From Jiangella sp. DSM 45060 (GTDB lineage: Bacteria; Actinomycetota; Actinomycetes; Jiangellales; Jiangellaceae): 64,000 nucleotides of DNA. Position 1 is the stretch's first letter, and each line of letters opens with the position of its first letter. The DNA is taken from NCBI RefSeq assembly GCF_900105175.1, contig NZ_LT629771.1, positions 4,668,501-4,732,500 on the forward strand, written 5' to 3'. The notes below the pieces were generated by a model. The model did no database searches and had not been told where the DNA came from. It saw only the letters and a program-made list of their open reading frames with translations. This document shows positions 1-8,335 of the stretch, one piece after another. The translations under genes were made by a program, and so were the position numbers.

Positions 1-837
1 TCACTGCGCCTGGACCAGGGACAGCGCCTTCTCCGGCGTGTAGTCCTCGTGCAGCATCGCCATCAGCGCGCGGGTGATCCCCGCCGGGTGAGGGTGCTGG
101 ATGATGTTGCGGCCGTAGACGATGCCGCGGGCGCCCTGCGCCAGCACGGCCGCCGTGCGTCGCAGCAACTCGTCGTCGGCGACCTTGCCCCCGCCTCGCA
201 CCAGGACCGGCAGGTCACCGGCCGCCTGCACCACGAGATGGTAGTCGTCGAGGTCATCGGTCGGATCGGCCTTGATCAGATCAGCACCCAGCTCGCGCGC
301 CTGCCGCACCAGCGACACGATCTTCCTCGTGTCGCCGTCGACCATGTACCCGCCGGCCGCCGCGTTGTCCTGCATCGCCAGCGGTTCGACCATCAATGGC
401 ATGCCGTAGCGGGTGCACTCCGCCCGCAACGCCATGACGGTCTCGATACACCTCTCCCGGATCTCCGGCCGGCCCGGCAACTGCAGCAGGTTCGCCACCA
501 CGCAGACCGCGTCCAGCCGGACAGCCTGTTCCACCGCGTCCGGGAAGTGCCTGCTGAAGAGGTGGGTGTCCAGCGGGTTCCCGTACACGTTGGCCACGTC
601 GGTGCGCAGCACCAGGGCCGGCTTGGCCCGTCCTGGCCGGGCCTGCAGGAGCGGCGCCTGACCGGGAGTCAGCTGGATCGCGTCGGGCGCAGCCGCGACG
701 AGGGCTTCCACGGCCGTGGTCATGTCCTCGATTCCGGTCAGGAAGCTCGGCTCGCCGAAGAACCCGTGGTCGACGGCCACATCGAGGCAGCGGCCCGAGG
801 AGGGGTTGAAAAGGCGGTTGAGGCGGTAGTGGGACAT
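1..837 (-). CDS. Class I aldolase, DeoC/LacD/DhnA family
   Basis: A 278-residue TIM-barrel aldolase expected to cleave a phosphorylated or keto-deoxy sugar through a lysine Schiff base in the cytoplasm. The likely Schiff-base lysine is in ADLIKADPT near residue 190, and a glycine-rich phosphate-binding strand follows (PVLVRGGGK). I start it at the ATG at 837, which has AAGGAG just upstream; an in-frame TTG at 849 overlaps that ribosome binding site and is less likely. It lies downstream of the GH38-type gene on the same strand but 164 bp away, with its own LacI-type palindrome at 944-957, so it may be separately transcribed and co-regulated. The stop codon is inside the window. The exact substrate (fructose bisphosphate, tagatose bisphosphate or another) cannot be told from sequence. 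Confidence 0.8.
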   Translation of the reverse strand: MSHYRLNRLFNPSSGRCLDVAVDHGFFGEPSFLTGIEDMTTAVEALVAAAPDAIQLTPGQAPLLQARPGRAKPALVLRTDVANVYGNPLDTHLFSRHFPDAVEQAVRLDAVCVVANLLQLPGRPEIRERCIETVMALRAECTRYGMPLMVEPLAMQDNAAAGGYMVDGDTRKIVSLVRQARELGADLIKADPTDDLDDYHLVVQAAGDLPVLVRGGGKVADDELLRRTAAVLAQGARGIVYGRNIIQHPHPAGITRALMAMLHEDYTPEKALSLVQAQ

Positions 838-943
838 GGTCTCCTTCAATCATCTGGCACGTGGCCCGCCCGGCGGGTTCGTGAGCTGGAGGGCGGATGA
901 GGGCGACGCCGTCACGGAACGTGGTCCCGACCCTAACGGCGAA

Positions 944-957
944 AGACAACGTTGTCT
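944..957. promoter_or_regulatory. LacI-type operator, perfect 14-bp palindrome
   Basis: AGACAACGTTGTCT is a perfect palindrome with the central CG typical of LacI-family operators. It lies 107 bp upstream of the aldolase start. A near copy (one mismatch in the 12-bp core) lies upstream of the GH38-type gene at 4669-4680. A second palindrome, GTCTAGAC (954-961), overlaps its right half and resembles the core of GntR/HutC-type (DasR-like) sites. No regulator gene lies next to either site. Confidence 0.65.
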
Positions 958-1001
958 AGACTCGAACGGCCAGCCGGGCGACGCCGGGTGGCCGCAGGTC
1001 G

Positions 1002-4000
1002 TCAGGCGGGCGCCAGCAGGACCGTGACCACCTCGTACGGACCGACCGGCACGATGACCGCGCCGTCGGCGGCGACCGGCAACTCCGTCATCGGGTCCTC
1101 GGCGGCGTTGCATCGGAGCGCGGTCGCGGCGGGCGAGGGCGACGGGTGCCAGACGGTCGCGGACGCCGAGTGCCCGGCGACCTCCCGCAGCCGTACGAGC
1201 ACCCCCTCGCGCACGCGGCCGGCGTAGATCGTGGCGTCGACATGGCCGGGCATCGCTGTACGCAGCAGCGACCCCTCGGCCGGCAGCGGCCGCGGATTCG
1301 CGTCACCTTTGTCCAGCGAGGTGACCTCGCCGGCGAGCGCGGGCGTGCGCAGCTCCCGGCCGAGCCGGGTCGCGCCGGCCGGGTCGAAGTCGGGGAACGG
1401 CCGGAACGCGTAGCGCAGGGTGAGGTCGCCGTCCTGGGATGCGGGCGTGTTGGTGAACCAGTAGTTGTTCATCACCCACGACAACAGCAGCCCGGTCGAC
1501 GCGGGCGGCTGCGAGGACCACCGGCCGCGGACGACGTCGCCGAGCGCGAACAGCGGGGCGTCCGCACTGGTCCAGCCGATCGAGCCGCCGGCGTCGGTGA
1601 GGGTGACCGCCTGGGCGACAGTGAACCACTCGTTGCAGGCGCCCGGCTGGTGATCGCGGGCCGGATCGACCCAGCCCTGCTGCCGGTCGTAGCGGACGGC
1701 CGCCTGGTCCAGCGCGAACGGGAACGCGACGTACACAGACTCCTTCGCCAGCACCGGCTGCTTCGTGAGGTCGACGGTGTACTCGACCCGGTCGTCCGCG
1801 TCGGGGAAGTGCCACCGGCAGCGCAGCGCGGGGATGCTCGGCGCCGTCCCTTCGGTCTCGACGACCCATCCCCACGCCGTGCGGCGGATGCCGACGAGCC
1901 GCAGGTCCGCCGGGGTGACGGTCAGCTCGGGGGCCGGCAGCCCGGCCCCCCACAGGCTGGTCTGTTCGGCGCCGAGCCCGCGACCTTCCTCCGTCCCGCC
2001 GCCGGACACGTAGATCACCTCGCCGAGCGCGTAGTCCGACCCGGCGTCGGCGAGCGCACGTCCCGTCGCACGGTGGACCAGCCGCCGCAGCCGTCCTGAC
2101 TCCGGGTCCAGCTCCACCCGGTAGTGCGCCGTCTCGAAGCTCGGGCCGACGGGCTCGTCCTCCGGCAACGGCGCGGCGCCGTCGTGGCGCGGGACGAAGG
2201 CGCGGTAGCCCAGCGGAGGCAGGTCACTCACCCGCAAGCGGGTGACACGGTAGCCGTCGACCAGCGGGCCGGGATCCGCGGGCACCACCTCCCCCGACGC
2301 CGTCTCCAGCCGGATGCCGTCCTCGAGCTCGATCTCCACCTCGGCGTCACGCGTCCACGGCAGCGCGTTGAACACGATCACCCCCTCGCGGCCCGTCGTG
2401 GACTTCTCCGCGAGCCGGCTCAGCGCCTGCCGGGCGATGTCGGTGGCCAGTCGCAGTCCGTCGTTGATCTGCCCCACCTTCCAGGCCAGCTGGTCGTGCG
2501 CATGGTGCGAATGCGGCCGCTCGGTGGCGTGCGCGGACGTCCAGGTGTGCTCGGAGCCGAGCAGGAGCCGGTCCCAGGCGGTGTCGAGCAGCGACACGTC
2601 CGCCGCCAGCCCCTCGTACACGGTGGCGACCAGGCTGGTGAGCGTCTCCGCGGCGGGAAGGAGAGCCTGCGTGCGGCGATGGGTCGCGGCGGCGCGCGCC
2701 TGGGTGCCGACACCGTCCTCCCAGTAGCTGCCGCCGTCGCCGCGCAGCGTCGGCAGCCGGTCCAGCAGCGGCCGCACGGCGTCGGCGTAGTCGGCGATGG
2801 TGGAGAACCGCAGCCGCGGGTACGTGTACGTGTCGTTCCAGCGCTGCACGAAGTCGGCGTAGCCGTCGGCGAGGTCCTCGTTGTCCACGTGCGTGCCCAC
2901 GATGGGCAGGTGGTCGGGCAGGTAGTCCGGGCGGTCGTAGGGCGCGACGAACCGGGTCAGCCCGTCGGCGCCGCCGGCGACCGTGGGCGGATCGGCGCAG
3001 ATGAAGCGCAGCTGAGTGTAGGAGTCGGCGAAGTAGGCGAGCACCGACGCCCCGTCGGGCCCTTCCCACCGCACGGGCGACAGCAGTTGGAGCGCGTCGC
3101 CGTCGTCGCTTCCGCCGCGGGTGTGGTTGGCGATGCCGAAGAACGTGTCCAGTCCGAGAGCGGCCACGATCGACGGCATGGCCGTGGGATAGCTCGGCAC
3201 GTCGGTCAGGTTCGCGTACGTGATCGGCAACCCGTGGTCTCGGCGCAGACCCGCCGCGAAGTACGCCGCCCGGTAGCACTCCTCCAGGCTCGCCACGCCG
3301 GACAGGAACAGCCAGTAGAACGCGTTGAGGCCGAGTCGCCCGTCACGCACGGCGTTCAACGCCTGTTCGGCCCGTTTGCCGTCACGCGACTGGAGGTAGT
3401 TGCGCAGGACGAAGCTCCCGTCGACCGAGAACGCGTAGCCCTGCGTCTCGTCCGCGGCCGCCAGCGCCCGCTCGATGTTGCGGTTGTGCAGCTCGATCAC
3501 CTTCGCCTGGTTGTCGGTGTAGCCGACGTCCAGGTGCACGTGCGGGATGAGGTGCAGCGTCCACCGCCGGCACGGCGTGACCTGGCCGGCCCACCCGATC
3601 GGGCTGGCATCGTCGCGGACGACGATCCGGCCGGCCACCGGCTCGTCGAACGCCGGCACCGCGACGCGCCAGCGCACGTCGCCGAACGGAACCGGTTCGA
3701 CCGCCAGTGTCTCGGCGTGGTCGCCGATGGTCACGTCGACGTCAGCCGCGAGCCCTGCCGCGTTGCTGATCAGGACGTCGACCAGCTCGTGCAGCCGCCC
3801 GTCACGGGTCACGTACAGCGGCGACGGGGTCAGCGTCGCGGCCGCTGCGGTCTCCCCGTGGAGCCGGCGCAGCGTCAGCCCGGACCAGGTCAGGGCGCTG
3901 CCGAAGAGCCCGGAGAACAGCGGCTGCCGCGGCTCGCGCCGCTCGTCCGGCGCGAGCTCGTCGGCCGTGGTCGTCAGCACGAGCTCGTTGTGCCCGGGGC

Positions 4001-4415
4001 GGACGGTGCCCGGCGGCAACGTCACGGTGCGCTCGAACCGGCCGGCGATCGGCTGCTGCAACGTCGGCGCCCAGGTTCGGTCCAGCCGCTGCGGCGTCAG
4101 CACGACCAGTCCGCTCCGGCCGCCGATGCCGATGGTGAGGTCCGGGCACGGCCCGTTGCTGGCGACGCCCTCCAGCCGCAGCTCGTGCCAGTGCGCGGCC
4201 GCGTCGGCGGCGCCCTCGAACACGATCGTCGCGGCCGCCGGACGGAACCCGTGACCGGCGTCCAGCGGCCCGGGCTGCGTCTGGGGCCAGTCCACCGCGG
4301 GATCGGAACCGCCGACGACGAAGACCGGTTCGGCCCGCTCCGGCGAGTACCAACCACGTGCGAACGTGCCCGCGATCGACCAGACGACGTCGTCAGCGAA
4401 TGCCTCGGTTGCCAT
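1002..4415 (-). CDS. Glycoside hydrolase family 38-type protein (alpha-mannosidase-like)
   Basis: A 1137-residue protein with no signal peptide, so probably cytoplasmic and acting on imported oligosaccharides. Residues 1-280 look like beta-sandwich, carbohydrate-binding-type sequence. Around residues 287-300 comes PHVHLDVGYTD, the HxHxDxGYT metal-binding signature of GH38, followed by the catalytic region with a conserved YWEDG stretch and then long beta-rich C-terminal domains typical of the family. The start is the ATG at 4415, with GGAGG eight bases upstream; an in-frame upstream extension lacks a good ribosome binding site. GH38 enzymes are usually alpha-mannosidases, but this long divergent form may use another sugar. 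Downstream is the aldolase gene. Both genes are preceded by related LacI-type operators, suggesting one regulon. Confidence 0.82.
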   Translation of the reverse strand: MATEAFADDVVWSIAGTFARGWYSPERAEPVFVVGGSDPAVDWPQTQPGPLDAGHGFRPAAATIVFEGAADAAAHWHELRLEGVASNGPCPDLTIGIGGRSGLVVLTPQRLDRTWAPTLQQPIAGRFERTVTLPPGTVRPGHNELVLTTTADELAPDERREPRQPLFSGLFGSALTWSGLTLRRLHGETAAAATLTPSPLYVTRDGRLHELVDVLISNAAGLAADVDVTIGDHAETLAVEPVPFGDVRWRVAVPAFDEPVAGRIVVRDDASPIGWAGQVTPCRRWTLHLIPHVHLDVGYTDNQAKVIELHNRNIERALAAADETQGYAFSVDGSFVLRNYLQSRDGKRAEQALNAVRDGRLGLNAFYWLFLSGVASLEECYRAAYFAAGLRRDHGLPITYANLTDVPSYPTAMPSIVAALGLDTFFGIANHTRGGSDDGDALQLLSPVRWEGPDGASVLAYFADSYTQLRFICADPPTVAGGADGLTRFVAPYDRPDYLPDHLPIVGTHVDNEDLADGYADFVQRWNDTYTYPRLRFSTIADYADAVRPLLDRLPTLRGDGGSYWEDGVGTQARAAATHRRTQALLPAAETLTSLVATVYEGLAADVSLLDTAWDRLLLGSEHTWTSAHATERPHSHHAHDQLAWKVGQINDGLRLATDIARQALSRLAEKSTTGREGVIVFNALPWTRDAEVEIELEDGIRLETASGEVVPADPGPLVDGYRVTRLRVSDLPPLGYRAFVPRHDGAAPLPEDEPVGPSFETAHYRVELDPESGRLRRLVHRATGRALADAGSDYALGEVIYVSGGGTEEGRGLGAEQTSLWGAGLPAPELTVTPADLRLVGIRRTAWGWVVETEGTAPSIPALRCRWHFPDADDRVEYTVDLTKQPVLAKESVYVAFPFALDQAAVRYDRQQGWVDPARDHQPGACNEWFTVAQAVTLTDAGGSIGWTSADAPLFALGDVVRGRWSSQPPASTGLLLSWVMNNYWFTNTPASQDGDLTLRYAFRPFPDFDPAGATRLGRELRTPALAGEVTSLDKGDANPRPLPAEGSLLRTAMPGHVDATIYAGRVREGVLVRLREVAGHSASATVWHPSPSPAATALRCNAAEDPMTELPVAADGAVIVPVGPYEVVTVLLAPA

Positions 4416-4668
4416 CGATGAACCTCCACGTGGAGTCGGCGCCGAGTGGGCGCGCGGAGATGTGTGGATCCTGGCTGGTGATCTCGAGCGACACACAGGC
4501 AGCGCCGGCCCCCGAGCGCTAGGCCGTCAGGCGACAGCGTGCCGGCCACCTCCGTGCCGAAGAGGTCGTTGCCAACTCCTTGTCCAGGTCAGTCGTGGCG
4601 ATTGACGGCGCTCCCCCGGCGTCCATCACGAGGCCATGGCGTCTCGACGGGGGCTGCACAATGCATAC

Positions 4669-4680
4669 GACAACGTTGCC
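4669..4680. promoter_or_regulatory. LacI-type operator, second copy (one mismatch)
   Basis: GACAACGTTGCC on the plus strand differs by one base from the perfect palindrome core at 945-956. It lies about 250 bp upstream of the GH38-type start codon. The match to the aldolase operator suggests both genes answer to the same LacI-family protein. The long distance to the start codon implies a long leader or an unseen upstream promoter. Confidence 0.55.
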
Positions 4681-4953
4681 ATCGGTTGGCCCTGGACGCA
4701 AGAGACGGTGGCCGGCCGGCGACTCCGGCCCATGCATGGCGTCGGCCCGCGGGCGGGAAGCTGAGGTGCCCGCTCCCGGAACCATGATGGCGCTGCTGGC
4801 CGGGCTGACACCGGTCGTCCTACCTCGACGCCCTGGCACCCGCCGTCGACCCCGATGCCGCGGCGGCGGCCTTCGACCAGGTCGTCGCCCCGCTCCGATC
4901 GTCGGCCCTCGTCGTTTCGCTGCCGGTCTCGTCCTCAGCCCGGCCGCCGTCGT

Positions 4954-5061
4954 CGCGAGCACGTCGCCAACCGCGTCGTGTTCAAGCAGCTGCTGCAGGC
5001 CGGCGGGACGCAGATCGTGCAGATCGACGCCACCCGCGTCGCCGGCGTGAACGAGAACCTG
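4954..5061 (+). pseudogene. Fragment of an enolase-superfamily sugar-acid dehydratase (L-fuconate dehydratase-like)
   Basis: One plus frame encodes about 36 residues including [13 protein letters not shown] and [15 protein letters not shown]. This is the order and wording of the late barrel segment of L-fuconate dehydratases, just before the PHAGGVGL region. Neither the upstream barrel nor the downstream C-terminus is present in any frame, so this is a relic left by deletion. It lies in the non-coding region between the GH38-type gene and the response regulator. It suggests that a deoxy-sugar acid pathway gene once stood here. Confidence 0.6.
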
Positions 5062-5105
5062 AAGGCCGGCGCCAGGACGAGCGAGAGCAACCCGCGAACT
5101 CACGG

Positions 5106-5822
5106 CTACGCCACGCCGGCCGGCCTGGAACGCGCGTCCTCGTCCGGGAGATCCGCCAGCTTGTAGCCGACACCGGTCACGGTCAGCAGGTACCGGGGCC
5201 GCGCATGGTTCTGCTCGATCTTGCGGCGCAGGTTCAACACGTGCATGTCGATGCTGCGGGCCGTCACCGCTCGGTCAATCCGGCCCATGCGCTCCAGCAG
5301 CAGCTGCCGCGTGAACACCCGTCCCGGCGCCGAGCTGAGGCATGCCAGCAGCGCGAACTCCGCCCGAGTCGCCGCCACCGGGGCGTCGTCGACCGACACC
5401 TCGTGCCGGTCGGTGTCGATCACGAGCCCGCCGACGTGCCGCCGCCCGAGCCGGCCGGTCGTCGCCCGGCGCAGCACGGCCCGAAGTCGGGCGAGGAGTA
5501 CGGGCGGGCTGAAGGGCTTGGCCACGTAGTCGTCCGCGCCGAGGGAGAACCCGAGCAGCTGATCCTGCTCGCTCGCGCAGGCGGAGACCATGACGATGGG
5601 CAGATCATGGCCGACCCGGACCGCGCGGCACACGTCGAGGCCCGGGAGAACGGTCAGCGCCAGATCGAGGACCAGGAGGTCGGGAGACTGCCGGCGGACC
5701 ACCTCGACCGCCTCTCGGCCGTCGTGCACCACCGTGACCCGATATCCGTCGCGCTCCAGGTACCGGCGCATCAGGTCGGCCTGGCCGCGGTCGTCCTCGG
5801 CGACAAGAATCCGCGCGGTCAT
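5106..5822 (-). CDS. OmpR/PhoB-family response regulator
   Basis: A 238-residue two-component response regulator. The receiver domain (1-120) has the acidic pair EDD near residues 9-11, the phospho-acceptor aspartate in DLLVLDLAL near 53, and the lysine in DDYVAKPF near 104. A winged-helix DNA-binding domain fills 130-225 ([14 protein letters not shown] recognition region, GVGYKL wing). The ATG at 5822 gives the normal family length. No histidine kinase is adjacent, so it is an orphan in this window. It is divergent from two serine hydrolase genes. The shared upstream region holds two CCTGACAC repeats 11 bp apart (5883-5901), the spacing this family binds, so the hydrolases are plausible targets. 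Confidence 0.93.
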   Translation of the reverse strand: MTARILVAEDDRGQADLMRRYLERDGYRVTVVHDGREAVEVVRRQSPDLLVLDLALTVLPGLDVCRAVRVGHDLPIVMVSACASEQDQLLGFSLGADDYVAKPFSPPVLLARLRAVLRRATTGRLGRRHVGGLVIDTDRHEVSVDDAPVAATRAEFALLACLSSAPGRVFTRQLLLERMGRIDRAVTARSIDMHVLNLRRKIEQNHARPRYLLTVTGVGYKLADLPDEDARSRPAGVA

Positions 5823-5882
5823 GCCGACGAGTGTCGGGCACGGATCTAAGAGTTGCCCAAGAAGTTCCGCCGCTGGCCGGGT

Positions 5883-5901
5883 CCTGACACGAACCTGACA
5901 C
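5883..5901 (+). promoter_or_regulatory. Tandem direct repeat, candidate response-regulator box
   Basis: CCTGACAC occurs at 5883-5890 and again at 5894-5901, an exact 11-bp period. OmpR/PhoB-family dimers bind head-to-tail repeats with this period. The pair lies between the divergent response regulator and the first serine hydrolase gene, about 45 bp before the hydrolase start codon. Confidence 0.5.
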
Positions 5902-5944
5902 GCCGCGGCGATCCTCTCGATGTCCCCACCTCGAGGAGGAGAAC

Positions 5945-7144
5945 ATGCCCAACCGTCCACGCACGCCGGGCACCGGCCCGTCCCGCCGCTCCGTCCTGCG
6001 CCTGATCGGCGCGGCCCCGCTCGTGGCCGGCGCCGGGCTGACGGCCACCCGCACGGCCGTCTCCGCCGAGTCCGCCACCTCGAATGCGACGACGGACGGC
6101 CCGATCCCGCGGTCGCTGCGGCCCGGCGGCGAGTTCGACCAGTACGTCGCCGACCTGGCCGGCCGGGAGGAGTTCTCCGGCACCGTGCTGTTGCGCTGGC
6201 GAGGGCACGACGTGCTGTCTCGCTCACACGGCATGGCGGACAAGGAGAAAGAGATCCCCAACGGGCCGGACGTCCTGTACACCCTCGGCTCGGTGCCCAA
6301 GGCCATGACCGCGGTCGCTATCACGCAGCTCGTAGCGGCCGGCAAGGTCGCCTTCCACGAGAAGCTTGGCACCTATCTCGAGGGCTTCCCTGAGGAGGTG
6401 GCCGAGACCGTCACCGTCCACCAGCTGCTCACCCACACGTCCGGCCTGACCGACTTCCATCGGATCGACGGGTTCTGGGCCGAGGCGGCGAACTGGGACA
6501 CCGTGGAGGCGACGTGGGACGGCTGCCTGAGCTACGTCCGGCAGGACACCCTGAGGTTTCCCGCCGAGTACAGCAACTCCGCCTTCTTCGCCCTCGGCGC
6601 GATCGTCGCCGCGGTCTCCGGCAGCGACTCGTACTACGACTACGTCCACGAGCACGTCTTCGAGCCGGCCGGCATGTCGGCCACCGGCTTCTTCACCCTC
6701 GCCGACGCCCGCGAGGACCCGCGGTTCGCGCACCCGTACTACCGGAACGACGCGGGCGAATGGGTCGACGCCGTCATGGAGAGCCCGCAGCTGTACGTCG
6801 GAACGCCGGCGGGCGGCGCCATGGCGACCGCGCACGACCTCGCGAAGTTCGCGGAGGCCGTCATGGACGACACCCTTCTGGGCCGGTCGGCGTGGACGCA
6901 GCTCGCCACCACGCCGAAGGAGCCCATCCCCCAGGCCGGTGGGACGAGCTACGAGGCATACGGGGCGGTGTCGCGGCTCGCCCACGGCCAGTACTCGCTG
7001 ATGAAGAACGGCGGCAGCAAGGGCCTCTCGGCCAATGTCGGCTGGTTCCCGGCCTCCGGCTGGGCTGTCGTGGTCCTGGCCAACTACGACGACATCGCGA
7101 CCACAGTGGCCCGACGGGCGCACCAGCTCATCGCCGAGGCGTGA
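5945..7144 (+). CDS. Tat-exported serine hydrolase, beta-lactamase class C / penicillin-binding-protein-like family
   Basis: A 399-residue protein with a twin-arginine signal (SRRSVLRLIG, residues 13-22), so exported folded. All three active-site motifs of the class C beta-lactamase/D-aminopeptidase/esterase fold are visible: SVPK (116-119, nucleophile Ser116 and Lys119), YSN (209-211), and KNGG near 354-357 replacing the KTG/HxG motif. GAGGAGGAG lies just upstream of the ATG. It is followed after 47 bp by a paralogue of nearly identical layout, so this is a tandem duplication. Function could be peptidase, esterase or beta-lactam hydrolysis; sequence does not decide. The divergent response regulator may control it. 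Confidence 0.88.
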   Translation: MPNRPRTPGTGPSRRSVLRLIGAAPLVAGAGLTATRTAVSAESATSNATTDGPIPRSLRPGGEFDQYVADLAGREEFSGTVLLRWRGHDVLSRSHGMADKEKEIPNGPDVLYTLGSVPKAMTAVAITQLVAAGKVAFHEKLGTYLEGFPEEVAETVTVHQLLTHTSGLTDFHRIDGFWAEAANWDTVEATWDGCLSYVRQDTLRFPAEYSNSAFFALGAIVAAVSGSDSYYDYVHEHVFEPAGMSATGFFTLADAREDPRFAHPYYRNDAGEWVDAVMESPQLYVGTPAGGAMATAHDLAKFAEAVMDDTLLGRSAWTQLATTPKEPIPQAGGTSYEAYGAVSRLAHGQYSLMKNGGSKGLSANVGWFPASGWAVVVLANYDDIATTVARRAHQLIAEA

Positions 7145-7191
7145 CGACGCCGCGACCCCGTTCACCGACCGACACCCGTGAAGGAGCATTC

Positions 7192-8331
7192 ATGGAGCAC
7201 ACCAGCCAGAGCCGTACGACCGTACCGTCCAGGCGCGCGGTCCTCGGCCTGCCGGGCACGGCACCCGCCGGCGCGGCCGGCCACGTTCCCAGGGAACTGC
7301 GGCCCGGCGGCGAGTTCGATCAGTACCTCGCCGACCTCGCCGATCAGGACGCGTTCTCCGGCACCGTCCTGGTGCGCCTGCGCGGGGACGACGTCCTCTC
7401 CCGGTCACACGGCCTGGCCGACAAGGAGCAGCAGATCCCGCACGGCCCGGAGACGATCTACACGCTGGGCTCGGTGACCAAGACGATCACGGCGATCGCC
7501 GTCAGCCAGCTGGCCGCCGGCGGCGCGCTCGCCTACCACGACCCGCTGACGCGTCACGTCGACGGCTTCACAGACCCGCGGGCGGACGAGGTGACGGTGC
7601 ATCACCTGCTCACGCACAGCTCCGGGTTCGGCGCCTTCTACGCGATCCCGGGGTTCTGGGTGGAGGCGGCCGGCTGGGACAGCGTGGCGGAGTTCTGGGA
7701 GGGGATCCTGGACTACGCCCGCCGTGACCAGGTGACGTTCCGGCCCGGAAGCAGCACGACCTACAGCAACACCGGTTTCGTCGCCCTCGGCGCGATCGTG
7801 GCCGCCGCGGGCGCGACCTCGTACTACGACTACGTCCGCGAGCACGTCTTCGACCGCGCCGGCATGACCGACTCAGGTTTCCTCACCCATCCCGAGATCC
7901 TCCAGAACCCCCGGATCGCCCACCCCTACGAGAAGCAGAACGGCGCATGGGTCGACCTCATCGACGGCGACCAGCAACTGTTCGTCGGCACCCCGTCGGG
8001 CGGGTCCTACGCGACCGCGGCCGACCTCGCGGCGTTCGCCGAGGCCGTCATGGACGACACGCTCCTCGGCGACCCCGGCTGGACGCGCCTGGCGACGACG
8101 CCCAAGCTGCCGCTGTACGGCGACCCGGAACCGACCTTCGCCGGTTACGGCCTGACATGCCGGCTACCCGGTGCGGAGTGGTCAGTCGCCAAGAACGGCG
8201 GCACCAAGGGCGTCTCGGCCAACGTGGAGTGGTTCCCCGAGTCCGGCTGGGTCGCGGTGGTGCTCTCCAATTACACCAAGGCCGCGGAGCCCGTCGCCGA
8301 TCGCCTCCACACCATCCTCGGTAAGGGGTGA
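7192..8331 (+). CDS. Second serine hydrolase of the same family (tandem paralogue)
   Basis: A 379-residue paralogue of the preceding gene with the same motifs: SVTK (94-97), YSN (191-193) and KNGG in the C-terminal third. The two proteins are collinear from LRPGGEFDQY onwards. The N-terminal export segment is shortened: it keeps the twin arginines (SRRAVLGL, 13-20) but has a shorter hydrophobic stretch, so Tat export is likely but less certain than for its neighbour. AAGGAG precedes the ATG. It ends 4 bp from the convergent dehydratase gene, with no terminator hairpin between them. Confidence 0.86.
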   Translation: MEHTSQSRTTVPSRRAVLGLPGTAPAGAAGHVPRELRPGGEFDQYLADLADQDAFSGTVLVRLRGDDVLSRSHGLADKEQQIPHGPETIYTLGSVTKTITAIAVSQLAAGGALAYHDPLTRHVDGFTDPRADEVTVHHLLTHSSGFGAFYAIPGFWVEAAGWDSVAEFWEGILDYARRDQVTFRPGSSTTYSNTGFVALGAIVAAAGATSYYDYVREHVFDRAGMTDSGFLTHPEILQNPRIAHPYEKQNGAWVDLIDGDQQLFVGTPSGGSYATAADLAAFAEAVMDDTLLGDPGWTRLATTPKLPLYGDPEPTFAGYGLTCRLPGAEWSVAKNGGTKGVSANVEWFPESGWVAVVLSNYTKAAEPVADRLHTILGKG

Positions 8332-8335
8332 GCGG

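Larger units (their letters stand above)
4416..5105. other. 690-bp non-coding, decayed region
   Basis: No intact gene is supported here. It contains the operator at 4669-4680 and the enolase-superfamily fragment at 4954-5061. Around 4826-4900 one plus frame reads as an alanine/aspartate-rich, protein-like stretch (beginning [18 protein letters not shown]), which may be another decayed reading frame. The rest has no recognisable content. Confidence 0.5.

Noticed and set aside
2124-4421. Very long plus-strand open frame opposite the GH38-type gene, and similar antisense frames opposite most genes
   Set aside because: These are shadows: arginine/valine/glutamine-rich translations without motifs, lying antisense to clearly recognised proteins.
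4519-5103. Long open frames on both strands between the GH38-type and response-regulator genes
   Set aside because: Apart from the fuconate dehydratase-like stretch they lack motifs, good starts or plausible composition; they reflect high GC content.
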